From Actinomycetes bacterium (GTDB taxonomy: Bacteria; Actinomycetota; Acidimicrobiia; Acidimicrobiales; RAAP-2), in contig JAJZUS010000001.1 of the NCBI GenBank assembly GCA_021848365.1, positions 454,683 through 518,682 on the forward strand: DNA of 64,000 nucleotides. The letters run 5' to 3'. The notes beneath the pieces were generated by a model. That model saw only the letters and a program-made list of their open reading frames with translations, had not been told where the DNA came from and did no database searches. Below, piece after piece: positions 47,805-56,183 of this stretch; the first letter of the stretch is position 1, and each line of letters begins with the position of its first letter. Both the position numbers and the translations under genes were made by a program.

Positions 47805-48965
47805 GTGACCAAGATTGCGCTCTGTAGAGAGTCGCGCCCGGGCGAGACCCGAGTCGCGCTCACCCCCGACGCTGTGAAGGCGCTGACGCGCGACGGGTGG
47901 GAGGTGGTGGTCGAGCGCGGTGCCGGTGCGGCGTCGCACTTCACCGACGACGCCTACGTCGCCGTCGGAGCCACCATCGCCGACCAGGCGACCGGCGACA
48001 TCACCCTGCGGGTCAACCCGCCGACCCTGGAGGAGGTGGCCCGACTGCCCGAGGGCTCGCTCCACCTCTCCTTCCTGTCGCCCCTGCTCGCCACCGACGT
48101 GGTCACGGCGATGAACGAGCGGCGGATCACGATCCTCTCCTTCGACCTGCTCCCGCGCATCTCGCGGGCCCAGTACATGGACGCCCTCTCCTCCCAGGCG
48201 ACGGTCTCGGGGTACCGGGCGGCCCTCGCCGGGGCGACCTACTTCGACCGCTTCTTCCCCCTGCTCACCACGGCCGCCGGCACCATCCGCCCGGCGAAGG
48301 TCCTGATCATGGGGGTGGGCGTCGCCGGACTGCAGGCCATCGCCACGGCGAAGCGCCTCGGCGCCAAGGTTCGCGCCTACGACGTGCGCACCGCGGCGAA
48401 GGAGGAGGCCGAGTCGGCCGGAGCGACCTTCGTGCAGTTGGGCGTCACCGCCGACGCCGCCGGCGGCTACGCCCGCGAGCTCACCGCTGAGGAGCGGGCC
48501 CAGCAGCAGGCGGCCCTGCTCGGCGAGGTCGCGAACGCCGACATCGTCATCACGACGGCGGCCGTCCCCGGCCGCAAGGCGCCGATCCTGCTCACCCGCG
48601 AGATGGTCGAGGCGATGGGCGAGGGCTCGCTCGTCATCGACATGGCGGCCGACGGGGGTGGCAACTGCGAACTGACCCGGGCGGGCGAGGTCGTCGAGCA
48701 CGGCGGAGTCCGCGTCGTCGGGCTCTCCAACCCCCCGGCCCAGATGGGGGCCCACGCGAGCTTCATGTTCGCGAACAACGTGCTGAAGCTGCTCGCCCTC
48801 TTCGGGGCGAAGGGCGAGCTGGCGCCCGACTGGTCTGACGAGGTCGTGGTGGGGGTCACCGTGGCGCGCGAGGGCGGCATCGCCCACGCGCCGACCGCGG
48901 AGGCCCTGGGCGTGGCGGTCACGCCGATCGTGGCCCCGGCGAACGACGTGAAAGAGAGTGAGTGA
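47805..48965 (+). CDS. pntAA: NAD(P) transhydrogenase alpha subunit, NAD-binding part
   Basis: Soluble dI domain of proton-translocating transhydrogenase, which reduces NADP with NADH using the proton gradient. ETRVALTPDAVKAL is the N-terminal block, RISRAQYMDALSSQA lies at about 118-132, the NAD loop GVGVAG at 170-175, AYDVR follows, then VIDMAADGGGNCELT. The length of 386 aa corresponds to the split PntAA of alphaproteobacteria and many actinobacteria. The GTG at 47805 opens the operon. Its stop overlaps the pntAB start. Confidence 0.95.
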   Translation: MTKIALCRESRPGETRVALTPDAVKALTRDGWEVVVERGAGAASHFTDDAYVAVGATIADQATGDITLRVNPPTLEEVARLPEGSLHLSFLSPLLATDVVTAMNERRITILSFDLLPRISRAQYMDALSSQATVSGYRAALAGATYFDRFFPLLTTAAGTIRPAKVLIMGVGVAGLQAIATAKRLGAKVRAYDVRTAAKEEAESAGATFVQLGVTADAAGGYARELTAEERAQQQAALLGEVANADIVITTAAVPGRKAPILLTREMVEAMGEGSLVIDMAADGGGNCELTRAGEVVEHGGVRVVGLSNPPAQMGAHASFMFANNVLKLLALFGAKGELAPDWSDEVVVGVTVAREGGIAHAPTAEALGVAVTPIVAPANDVKESE

Positions 48966-49276
48966 TGGGTAACGCCCTGTTGCAGTACGCGACGGTGCTC
49001 GTGCTGAGCATCTTCGCGGGCATCGAGATCATCGCGCGGGTGCCGAGCATCCTGCACACGCCGCTGATGTCGGGATCGAACGCCATCCACGGCGTCATCC
49101 TCGTCGGCTCGATGCTGATCCTCGGCTCGGCGACGACGCACCCCGAGGAGATCCTCGGCTTCCTCGCGGTCATCCTGGCGACCCTGAACGTGGTCGGCGG
49201 CTTCGTGGTGACCGACCGCATGCTCGAGATGTTCAAGGCGAAGAAGCCGGTGAAGAAGGACGAGGTGGCCAAGTGA
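48965..49276 (+). CDS. pntAB: NAD(P) transhydrogenase alpha subunit, membrane part
   Basis: A 103-aa membrane protein with three helices that supplies part of the dII proton channel. SIFAGIEIIARVPSILHTPLMSGSNAIHG is characteristic (given here as adjoining segments SIFAGIEIIARVPS and ILHTPLMSGSNAIHG). I chose the ATG at 48965, which shares a base with the pntAA stop; a GTG one codon earlier is also possible. The Lys-rich tail ends at the pntB start. Confidence 0.93.
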   Translation: MGNALLQYATVLVLSIFAGIEIIARVPSILHTPLMSGSNAIHGVILVGSMLILGSATTHPEEILGFLAVILATLNVVGGFVVTDRMLEMFKAKKPVKKDEVAK

Positions 49277-50670
49277 GTCGCGGGACCCTGATCGACCTCC
49301 TCTACCTGGTCGCCGCGACGACCTTCCTGCTGGCCCTGAAGGGCCTCTCGAGCCCCAAGCGGGCGCGGGTGGGCAACCTCACGGCGGCCGTCGGGATGCT
49401 CATCGCGATCGTCGCGACCTTCTTCCAGCACATCGACGGCCACGCCCTCTACCACGTGCCCCTCATGCTGCTCGGCATGGCGATCGGCCTCATCGTGGCC
49501 GTGCCGGTGGCGCGCTTCGTGAAGATGACGGCCATGCCCCAGCTCGTCGCCATCTTCAACGGCGTGGGGGGTGGCGCGGCGGCGCTCGTCTCGATCACCG
49601 AGTTCGTGCACATCCACTCGACGCGCCCGGCGACCTACGTCGCCCTCGAGGTGATGCTCGGGGTGCTCATCGGGACCATGTCCTTCTCGGGGTCGGCCGT
49701 CTCGTTCCTCAAGCTCCAGGAGCTCATGACGGGCCGCCCGGTCACCTACCCCGGCCAGCAACTCCTGAACGGCGTGATCGGCGTGGTGACGGTGGGCCTC
49801 ATCGTCACGATCCTGGTGAACGGCTCGACGGCGCTGCTCTGGGTCGTGCTCGGCCTCGCCTTCCTCCTCGGCATCGCCTTCGTGCTGCCGATCGGGGGCG
49901 CGGACGTGCCGGTCCTCATCTCGCTGCTCAACTCCTTCACCGGTCTCGCCGTCGCCGCCTCGGGCTTCACCCTGGGATCGAACGTGCTGATCGTCGCGGG
50001 AACCCTGGTCGGGGCCTCCGGTATCCTGCTCACCCGCATGATGTCGGCCGCGATGGGTCGCAGCCTGCCGAACATCCTCTTCAGCGCCTTCGGGTCGGTC
50101 GTCACCGCGAGCGGCGACGCCAACCGGGCCGACGGCCGCAGCGTGCGCTCGGGCTCGCCCGAGGACGTGGCGGTCCTCATGGGCTTCTCGAGCCGGGTCG
50201 TCATCATCCCGGGCTACGGCCTCGCCGTCGCCCAGGCCCAGCACGTGCTGCGCGAGCTGGCCGACCTCCTCGAGGGCAAGGGCGTCGAGGTCTTCTACGC
50301 CATCCACCCGGTGGCCGGTCGCATGCCCGGCCACATGAACGTGCTGCTCGCCGAGGCGAACGTCCCCTACGAGCAGCTGAAGGAGATGGACGAGGCGAAC
50401 TCCGAGCTCCAGACGGCCGACCTCGCCCTCGTGGTGGGGGCGAACGACACCGTCAACCCGGCCGCCGTCGACGACAAGGCCTCGCCGATCTACGGGATGC
50501 CGATCATCCACGCCGACCTCGCCGAGAACGTCATCTTCCTCAAGCGCTCGATGCGCCCGGGATTCGCCGGGATCGAGAACGAGCTGCTCTACAACCCGAA
50601 GACGATGCTCGTCTTCGGCGACGCGAAGGACACGCTCACGAAGATGGTGGCCGCCGTCAAGGCCGGCTGA
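49273..50670 (+). CDS. pntB: NAD(P) transhydrogenase beta subunit
   Basis: A 465-aa protein with eight to nine helices forming the rest of the proton channel, then the C-terminal NADP-binding dIII domain. NGVGGGAAALVS is the conserved membrane loop; VIIPGYGLAVAQAQ, AIHPVAGRMPGHMNVLLAEA and VVGANDTVNPAA are the dIII signatures. The GTG overlaps the pntAB stop (GTGA). A strong hairpin follows at 50689-50719. Confidence 0.96.
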   Translation: MSRGTLIDLLYLVAATTFLLALKGLSSPKRARVGNLTAAVGMLIAIVATFFQHIDGHALYHVPLMLLGMAIGLIVAVPVARFVKMTAMPQLVAIFNGVGGGAAALVSITEFVHIHSTRPATYVALEVMLGVLIGTMSFSGSAVSFLKLQELMTGRPVTYPGQQLLNGVIGVVTVGLIVTILVNGSTALLWVVLGLAFLLGIAFVLPIGGADVPVLISLLNSFTGLAVAASGFTLGSNVLIVAGTLVGASGILLTRMMSAAMGRSLPNILFSAFGSVVTASGDANRADGRSVRSGSPEDVAVLMGFSSRVVIIPGYGLAVAQAQHVLRELADLLEGKGVEVFYAIHPVAGRMPGHMNVLLAEANVPYEQLKEMDEANSELQTADLALVVGANDTVNPAAVDDKASPIYGMPIIHADLAENVIFLKRSMRPGFAGIENELLYNPKTMLVFGDAKDTLTKMVAAVKAG

Positions 50671-50688
50671 CCTCGCTCGCTCGCTCGT

Positions 50689-50719
50689 CGCGGCCCCGCC
50701 CCCACCGGGCGGGGCCGCG
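50689..50719 (+). terminator. Terminator after pntB
   Basis: A perfect 13-bp stem (50689-50701 with 50707-50719) and 5-nt loop lies 18 nt after the stop. It closes the transhydrogenase operon. Confidence 0.8.
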
Positions 50720-50774
50720 TCGCGTAAGAAGGGGGTGAGGGCGGACACGAGGGAGTGTCCGTGTAGGAGGTCCC

Positions 50775-51749
50775 GTGTCCCGTTTCCGCATCGCGCGTCG
50801 CGCGACGACCCGCGTCACCCTCGCCGCGCTCGGCGTCCTCGCGGGCGCGCTCGGTCTCGCCGTCCCGATCGCCAGCCCGGCCGTCGCCGCGACGGCGCCC
50901 GCCCTCTACCACTGCGCGACCCTGCCCGCGACGGCACCCCGGGCCGGGACGACCGTGACCGCGTCGACCTCGCTCGGACGGGCCCGCGTCAGCTACCGCG
51001 TGACGACGACGACCGCGACGACGGTGCCCACCCCGGGGATGGGCCTGCCCTTCCCGGGGGAGCTGCGGGTCACGGACGGCGCGACCTCGTTCGCCCTCCC
51101 CTCACCCTCCGGCTTCGCCGGCTCGGCCGTCGTCCAGCTCTGCCTCCTCGCCGACGGCTCCCGTCCGGCCGTCCTCTTCGGCGCCTACTCGGGCGGGGCC
51201 CACTGCTGCTTCGAGAGTGCCCTCTTCGCCCCGCGCGGGACGCGCTACGCCCTCGCCCTCGACGCGAACCTCCAGAGGATCGACCCGGTGATCCGCTACG
51301 ACCCGAACGGGGGGCTCGCCCCGGCGGTGACGGGGGGACAGCTGGTGCTGAAGAGCGAGGACGGACGGTTCCCCTACCAGTTCGGCTGCTACGCCTGCAC
51401 CCCCTCGCCGCTCGCCCTCTACCAGCTGCGTGGAACGCGACTCGTCGACGTGACCTCGCGCTACCCGGCCTTCGCCCGCGCCTACCTCGCCTCGCTCGGG
51501 GTCGCCCTGCGCCAGGCCGAGTCGCCCGCGAACGCCGACTCGCTCTTCGGGGTCGTCGCGGCCTACGTCGCCCAGTCCTGCACGCTCGGCTCGGGCGCGA
51601 GCGCCTGGCGCGAGGTGGCGACCCTCGAGCGTCGCGGACTCCTCCGCGACGCCGCCTACCACCAGGCGGCCTTCGTGACGAAGGGCTCCTACGTGCCGAC
51701 GCTGCGCCACTTCCTCCTCAGCGCCGGCTACTGCCGCGGGGTGATCTAG
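50775..51749 (+). CDS. Exported Cys-rich protein with GGAHCC motif, unknown function
   Basis: A 324-aa protein. A twin-Arg-containing N-terminus (MSRFRIARRATTRVTLAALG) and a hydrophobic stretch end in AVAA at about residue 38. The mature protein contains YSGGAHCCFESALF near residue 140, a motif I have seen in uncharacterised exported proteins, and a later FGCYACTPSPLALYQL. Eight Cys suggest several disulfides. AGGAGG sits 4 nt upstream of the GTG. No enzyme family recognised. Its stop shares CTAG with the convergent gene. Confidence 0.78.
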   Translation: MSRFRIARRATTRVTLAALGVLAGALGLAVPIASPAVAATAPALYHCATLPATAPRAGTTVTASTSLGRARVSYRVTTTTATTVPTPGMGLPFPGELRVTDGATSFALPSPSGFAGSAVVQLCLLADGSRPAVLFGAYSGGAHCCFESALFAPRGTRYALALDANLQRIDPVIRYDPNGGLAPAVTGGQLVLKSEDGRFPYQFGCYACTPSPLALYQLRGTRLVDVTSRYPAFARAYLASLGVALRQAESPANADSLFGVVAAYVAQSCTLGSGASAWREVATLERRGLLRDAAYHQAAFVTKGSYVPTLRHFLLSAGYCRGVI

Positions 51750-52234
51750 TAGCCCGAGGTTGGGTGGGTCGTCGTCGTGGTCGTGTGCCGGGGGGCCGAG
51801 AGCACGACGACGTGGAAGCCCGCGACGCCGTTGCCGGTCACCTCGTCGGGGCGCGTGTCGCCGACGTAGGTGTAGAGCGGGTGGCCCCGCCAGGCCACCT
51901 GGCGGACGTCCTTCGCGCGGGCGAAGGCCCCGAGCCCGGGCACGCCGGTCGGTCGCTCGTGGGCCGGGACCGTGAGGGCCGGCCAGGCGGCGAGGCAGGA
52001 GCCGGTGCACGTCGAGCGGTCCCGGCCGTCGGGACCGTAGGTGTAGAGGGCGTAGCCCCGGGCGTCGACGAGGATCCGGCCGACCCCGGCGACCGTCGCC
52101 GGATGGGCCACCCGGTCGACGCGGGCTCGCGGGGCCCTCGTCGCCCCGGCGGGACCGGCGAGCGGTAGGAGGAGCGTCCCCGCAGTGAGGACGGCGACGC
52201 CGAGCGTCCGGGCGTGGTGCGTGGTGTGGTTCAC
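51746..52234 (-). CDS. Exported COG4315-type repeat protein
   Basis: A 162-aa exported protein with a signal peptide (about 1-31) and two copies of the short 'G..LYTY..D' unit: GYALYTYGPDGRDRSTCTGS followed by CLAAWPAL, and GHPLYTYVGDTRPDEVTGNG. This pattern defines the COG4315/Lipoprotein_15 family of unknown function. The two Cys in STCTGSC are conserved there. A Thr-rich tail ends the protein. The ATG follows AAGGGGGG. Confidence 0.85.
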   Translation of the reverse strand: MNHTTHHARTLGVAVLTAGTLLLPLAGPAGATRAPRARVDRVAHPATVAGVGRILVDARGYALYTYGPDGRDRSTCTGSCLAAWPALTVPAHERPTGVPGLGAFARAKDVRQVAWRGHPLYTYVGDTRPDEVTGNGVAGFHVVVLSAPRHTTTTTTHPTSGY

Positions 52235-52346
52235 GAGACCCCCCTTCGATGAACAACGTCGAACCTAGTGACGGGCGGACGCGACGTGACCCGCAGGCGG
52301 ACGAGGGTGTTCGCGGGCCTCGCGGTGCCGAGCGCCGCGAGGCGCC

Positions 52347-53273
52347 TCAGGTGAGGGCGGTGATCTCGTCGAGGGCCGCGCGCACCTCGGGGGCGAGCGC
52401 CGCGGCGGCCGCGGCGTTCGCCTGGATCTGGGCGGCGCTCGAGGCCCCGGCGATGACCGAGGCGACCTCGGGGTGGTCGATCAGCCAGGAGAAGGCGAGC
52501 GTGAGGAGCGGGATCCGCTCCGCCTCGGCGAAGGCGATCAGCCGGTCGACGGCCGCCCGCATCGACTCCGAGAGCCAGTGGACCTGGCGCTCGGCGCTCA
52601 TGGTGGCGAGCCGGGTCCCCTCGGGCACCGGCGCCCCGGGCCGGACCTTGCCGGTGAGGAGCCCGTTCGCCAGCGGGTAGTAGGGGAGGAGGGCCACGCC
52701 GAGCTCCCGGCAGGCCTCGAGGACCCCGTCGCGCTCGGGGTCCCGGGCGAGGAGGGAGTACTGGTTCTGGATCGAGGCGAAGCCCGGGAGGTCGCCGGCG
52801 AGGGTCGCCGCCTCGCGCAGCTGGGCGGCCGTGAGGTTGGAGCAGCCGATCTCGCGGACGGTGCCCTCGGCGACCAGCTCGGCGAGGGCCCCGAGGGTGT
52901 CGGCGAGCGGGGTCGCCTCGTCGGGGTAGTGGAGTTGAAAGAGGTCGATGTGGTCGGTGCCGAGCCGCTCGAGCGAGGCGGCGCAGGCGGCCCGCACGTA
53001 GGCCGGGCTCGCCCCGTAGCGGACGTCGTCGAGGGGCATGCCGAACTTCGTCGCGACGACGGCCTCGTCGCGACGCCCCCGGAGGGCCCGGCCGAGGAAG
53101 ACCTCCGACTCGGTCCCGCCGTAGACGTCGGCGGTGTCGAAGAAGGTCACCCCGGCGTCGAGGGCCGCGTGGACCACGGCGGCGCTCTGGCGGGCGTCGA
53201 GGCGCGACCCGAAGTTGTTGCAGCCGAGGCCCACGACCGAGACCTCGAGCGAGCCGATGCGACGACGTTCCAT
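52347..53273 (-). CDS. Aldo/keto reductase
   Basis: A 308-aa NADPH-dependent TIM-barrel reductase. The catalytic Asp and Tyr are in FFDTADVYGGTESE, Lys in VVATKFGM, and His in LFQLHYPD. The C-terminal VIAGASSAAQI is the cofactor-phosphate loop. The group is the YajO/Tas-like AKRs that act on aldehydes and ketones. I chose the ATG at 53273 because GGAGGTGGAG precedes it and it begins the domain; 32 upstream codons in frame are non-homologous. Confidence 0.93.
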   Translation of the reverse strand: MERRRIGSLEVSVVGLGCNNFGSRLDARQSAAVVHAALDAGVTFFDTADVYGGTESEVFLGRALRGRRDEAVVATKFGMPLDDVRYGASPAYVRAACAASLERLGTDHIDLFQLHYPDEATPLADTLGALAELVAEGTVREIGCSNLTAAQLREAATLAGDLPGFASIQNQYSLLARDPERDGVLEACRELGVALLPYYPLANGLLTGKVRPGAPVPEGTRLATMSAERQVHWLSESMRAAVDRLIAFAEAERIPLLTLAFSWLIDHPEVASVIAGASSAAQIQANAAAAAALAPEVRAALDEITALT

Positions 53274-53352
53274 CTCCACCTCCGCACGCAGTGTAGGCAG
53301 GCGGGTCGCGGCGGACCCGACGGGTAGGCTCGTCGCGACGAGAGGAGAACCC

Positions 53353-53544
53353 GTGCGCGTCATCGTCAACTACGACCTGTGCACCTCGAACGCCGTGTGC
53401 ATGGGGCTCGCCCCGGAGGTCTTCGAGGTCCGCGACGACGGCTACATGTACGTGCTCGACGAGACCCCCGGAGCCGAGCTCGCGGAGAAGGTCCGTGCCG
53501 CCGTCGCCGGGTGCCCGAACGGGGCGCTCTCGATCGAGGAGTAG
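53353..53544 (+). CDS. Small [3Fe-4S]-type ferredoxin
   Basis: A 63-aa ferredoxin. Cys10, Cys16 and Cys54 (the last in AGCPNGAL) are the only Cys, giving the C-x5-C...CP pattern of three-Cys ferredoxins; the fourth ligand position lacks Cys, so a [3Fe-4S] cluster is predicted. Such ferredoxins commonly feed cytochromes P450, but no P450 is in the window. GAGAGGAGAAC precedes the GTG. The gene lies 4 nt upstream of gltX. Confidence 0.9.
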   Translation: MRVIVNYDLCTSNAVCMGLAPEVFEVRDDGYMYVLDETPGAELAEKVRAAVAGCPNGALSIEE

Positions 53545-53548
53545 CCGG

Positions 53549-54982
53549 GTGGGACCCCGGGTGCGCTTCGCGCCCTCTCCGACCGGCTACTTCCACGTGG
53601 GCTCGGCCCGCACCAGCCTCGTCAACTGGCTCTACGCCCGCGCCCACGGCGGGACCTTCGTGCTGCGCATCGAGGACACCGACGTCGAGCGCAACCGGGA
53701 GGAGTGGAAGGAGGGCATCGTGCGCGCCCTCGCGTGGCTCGACCTCGACGTCGACGAGGGGCCCTTCCTCCAGAGCGCGCTCGCCGACGACCACCGCGCC
53801 GCCGCGGAGGCCCTGTGGGACGGCGGCTACCTCTACGCCTGCGACTGCACGCGCGAGGAGATCGACGCCCGCACCGCCGACCGCGCCACCCCCGGCTACG
53901 ACGGCCACTGCCGGGAGCGGGGCCTCGCCCGCAGCGAGCGCACGGCTCTGCGCTTTCGCGTCCCCGACGAGGGGGCGACCGTGATCCGCGACATCATCCG
54001 CGGGGAGATCGCCTTCCCCCACGCGAGCTACGAGGACTTCGTCGTCGTGAAGCCGAGCGGGGCCGCCCTCTACCCCCTCGCCAACCTGGTCGACGACCGC
54101 CAGATGGGGATCACCCACGTCATCCGCGGCGAGGACCTCCTGCCGACGACGCCGAAGCAGGTCCTCATGTGGGAGGCCCTCAACACCTGCTCGGGGACGG
54201 TGGTGGCGCTTCCCACCTACGCCCACCTGCCGATGCTCGTCAACGAGCAGCGCAAGAAGCTCTCGAAGCGCCGCGACCCGGTCGCCGTCGAGTCCTACCG
54301 CGACCAGGGGTACCTGCCCGAGGCCCTCATCAACTACCTGGCCCTGCTCGGGTGGAGCCCGCCGAGCGGCGAGGAACTGATCGACCGGGCGACCCTGCTC
54401 GCCACCTTCCGCCTGGAGGACGTCTCGCACTCACCGGCCTTCTTCGACGTGAAGAAGCTCACGCACCTGAACGGCGTCTACCTGCGCCAGCTCGACCCGG
54501 CCGACTTCGTCGAGCGGGCCCGGCCCTGGGTCGCGCCCTGGTCGAGCGCCTGGCGGCCCGAGACCGCGCCCCCGTACCGCGAGGACGAGTTCGACGAGAC
54601 CCTCTTCGCCCGCGTCGCCCCGCTCGTGAAGGAGCGGGTCACCACCCTCGGCGAGGTGCCGGGGCTCGTGGCCTTCCTCTTCACCGAGCCCGTGCCCGAC
54701 GAGGCGGCGTTCGACAGCGTCATCGGCGCCGACCCGCTCGCGACGGTCCTCCTCGCCGCGGCGCGCGAGCGCCTGGCCGAGATCGACTTCGACGCGCCGA
54801 CCCTGCACGCGGCCGTCCTCGAACTCGGTGAGGCGCTCGGCTGGAAGCTCCGCCAGGCCCAGGCGCCGCTGCGGGTCGCCGTCACCGGGACCCGGGTCGG
54901 CCTGCCCCTCTTCGAGTCGCTGGAGCTGCTCGGACGCGAGCGGGTCCTCGCGCGCCTCGACGCGGCCCTCGCGCGCGCGTGA
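53549..54982 (+). CDS. gltX: Glutamyl-tRNA synthetase
   Basis: Charges tRNA-Glu with glutamate, and in bacteria with the amidotransferase pathway often also tRNA-Gln. The class I HIGH motif is HVGS (16-19) in RFAPSPTGYFHVGSART, and the KMSKS motif is KLSKR (237-241). A helical anticodon-binding domain follows. The length of 477 aa is normal. The GTG at 53549 gives the expected N-terminus; the longer frame shadows the ferredoxin. Its two probable substrates, tRNA-Gln and tRNA-Glu, are encoded about 0.7 kb downstream. Confidence 0.96.
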   Translation: MGPRVRFAPSPTGYFHVGSARTSLVNWLYARAHGGTFVLRIEDTDVERNREEWKEGIVRALAWLDLDVDEGPFLQSALADDHRAAAEALWDGGYLYACDCTREEIDARTADRATPGYDGHCRERGLARSERTALRFRVPDEGATVIRDIIRGEIAFPHASYEDFVVVKPSGAALYPLANLVDDRQMGITHVIRGEDLLPTTPKQVLMWEALNTCSGTVVALPTYAHLPMLVNEQRKKLSKRRDPVAVESYRDQGYLPEALINYLALLGWSPPSGEELIDRATLLATFRLEDVSHSPAFFDVKKLTHLNGVYLRQLDPADFVERARPWVAPWSSAWRPETAPPYREDEFDETLFARVAPLVKERVTTLGEVPGLVAFLFTEPVPDEAAFDSVIGADPLATVLLAAARERLAEIDFDAPTLHAAVLELGEALGWKLRQAQAPLRVAVTGTRVGLPLFESLELLGRERVLARLDAALARA

Positions 54983-55629
54983 TCTTCGGGCCCCTGCGCT
55001 GGGCGATCCGGACGGTCCTCGCCCTCGTCCTGCTCCTCGTCGCCTACGTCGGGATCACCTTCGTCCAGATCTGGCTCACCGGCCGGGTCCACTCGACGCG
55101 CCGGGCCGACGCGATCCTCGTCTTCGGCACGGCCGAGCTCAACGGGCGCCCCTCGGCCGAGCTCGCCGCCCGCCTCGGCACCGCCCTCGCCCTCTACGAC
55201 GCCCACCGGGCCCCGTGGATCGCGGTGACCGGGGGGAACCGGCCCGGCGACGTCTACACCGAGGCCGGGGTCTCGGCCACCTGGCTCGAGGCCCGGGGAG
55301 TCCCCGCGAGCCGCATCATCGTGGGCGGGGGCGACGACACCTGGCAGAACGTGAGCTCGGTCGCCCCGCGCCTGCGGGCCCGGCACCTCACCACCGTCCT
55401 CACGGTGACCGACCCCTTCCACGAGGACCGGGCCATGGCCAACGCCTCGTCCCAGGGCCTCACCCCCTACCCCGACCCGGTGGCCCACGCGCCCTCGAGC
55501 GGACCGGGGCTCTGGCGCTACTACCTGAAGGAGACGATCGCGGTCTCGGTCGGGCGCGTCGTCGGCTACGGGCTCCTCTCGACCTGGTCCCGCTCGCTCC
55601 ACCTGCCCTTCGCGGCTGGCGGGCTCTGA
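54979..55629 (+). CDS. YdcF/ElyC-like (DUF218) membrane-anchored protein
   Basis: A 216-aa protein with one N-terminal helix (about 9-33) and a DUF218 domain: ADAILVFGTAELNGRPS, WIAVTGGNRPGD, EAGVSATWLEARGVPASRII, and the TVTDPFHEDRA segment near the end. The family includes SanA and ElyC, linked to envelope biogenesis. The GTG overlaps the gltX stop (GTGA). Confidence 0.87.
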   Translation: MIFGPLRWAIRTVLALVLLLVAYVGITFVQIWLTGRVHSTRRADAILVFGTAELNGRPSAELAARLGTALALYDAHRAPWIAVTGGNRPGDVYTEAGVSATWLEARGVPASRIIVGGGDDTWQNVSSVAPRLRARHLTTVLTVTDPFHEDRAMANASSQGLTPYPDPVAHAPSSGPGLWRYYLKETIAVSVGRVVGYGLLSTWSRSLHLPFAAGGL

Positions 55630-55657
55630 GGCGCGCCGTGTAAGATTGCCGAGCCCT

Positions 55658-55729
55658 TCGGGGGTGGTGTAATTGGCAACACAACTGGTTCTGGTCCAGT
55701 TATTCAGGGTTCGAGTCCTTGCCCCCGAG
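55658..55729 (+). tRNA. tRNA-Gln (anticodon CTG)
   Basis: The full cloverleaf can be drawn. Acceptor TCGGGGG (55658-55664) pairs with CCCCCGA (55722-55728). The D stem is GTGT/ACAC, the anticodon stem ACTGG/CCAGT with loop TTCTGGT (CTG at 55691-55693), and the T stem CAGGG/CCTTG with loop TTCGAGT. The CCA end is not encoded. TAAGAT at 55641-55646 may be the -10. Confidence 0.95.
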
Positions 55730-55750
55730 CGAATCGCGCGAGCGTTTCAT

Positions 55751-55826
55751 GGTCCCATCGTCTAGTGGCCTAGGACATCACCCTCTCAAGGTGGAGGCAC
55801 GGGTTCGAATCCCGTTGGGACTGCCA
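55751..55826 (+). tRNA. tRNA-Glu (anticodon CTC)
   Basis: Acceptor GGTCCCA (55751-55757) pairs with TGGGACT (55816-55822) with one G-T. The anticodon stem TCACC/GGTGG encloses loop CTCTCAA (CTC reads GAG), and the T stem is ACGGG/CCCGT around TTCGAAT. The CCA end is encoded at 55824-55826. It lies 21 nt after tRNA-Gln, probably on the same transcript. Confidence 0.96.
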
Positions 55827-56183
55827 CATTTCCTGATTAATGCCGGTATTCGGCATTGGCACCCCTGATCGGGGTTCCTGACTCCGGCCCGACCCCCGTC
55901 GGACGTCCCGGCGACGGCGCGCCGGTCCTCCTCGCGCGCGACCGTGTCGCGATGGAGCGCCTCGAGCCCGCGACGGTGCACCACTCTCACAACGAGGGCC
56001 CACCTCGACGTGACGTCCGTTGTTCGTTGTGATGGGGCGGCCACGGCGATCGCCGTGGGAGACCGGCCCTTCGGGGTGGTCGCGCCAGCGCCGTCGCGGC
56101 CGCGTTGTGTTTCGTCGCGTGAATTGTGAGTGAGTTGTCGGGCTCGGGGGAGCCCGGTTATCTGAGGTCGCGACCATGGCCTC
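55827..56183. other. 357-bp gene-free region after the tRNAs
   Basis: No gene is supported. It begins with two small perfect hairpins that probably end the tRNA transcript (55839-55857 and 55861-55875). The rest is GC-rich with no clear promoter; GAATTGTGAGTGAGTTGTC near 56119 is the most AT-rich stretch before the CAP-like gene at 56184. Confidence 0.5.
55839..55875 (+). terminator. Tandem hairpins after tRNA-Glu
   Basis: AATGCCG / CGGCATT forms a perfect 7-bp stem (55839-55845 with 55851-55857, loop GTATT), followed at once by ACCCC / GGGGT (55861-55865 with 55871-55875). This is the likely end of the tRNA transcript. Confidence 0.6.
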
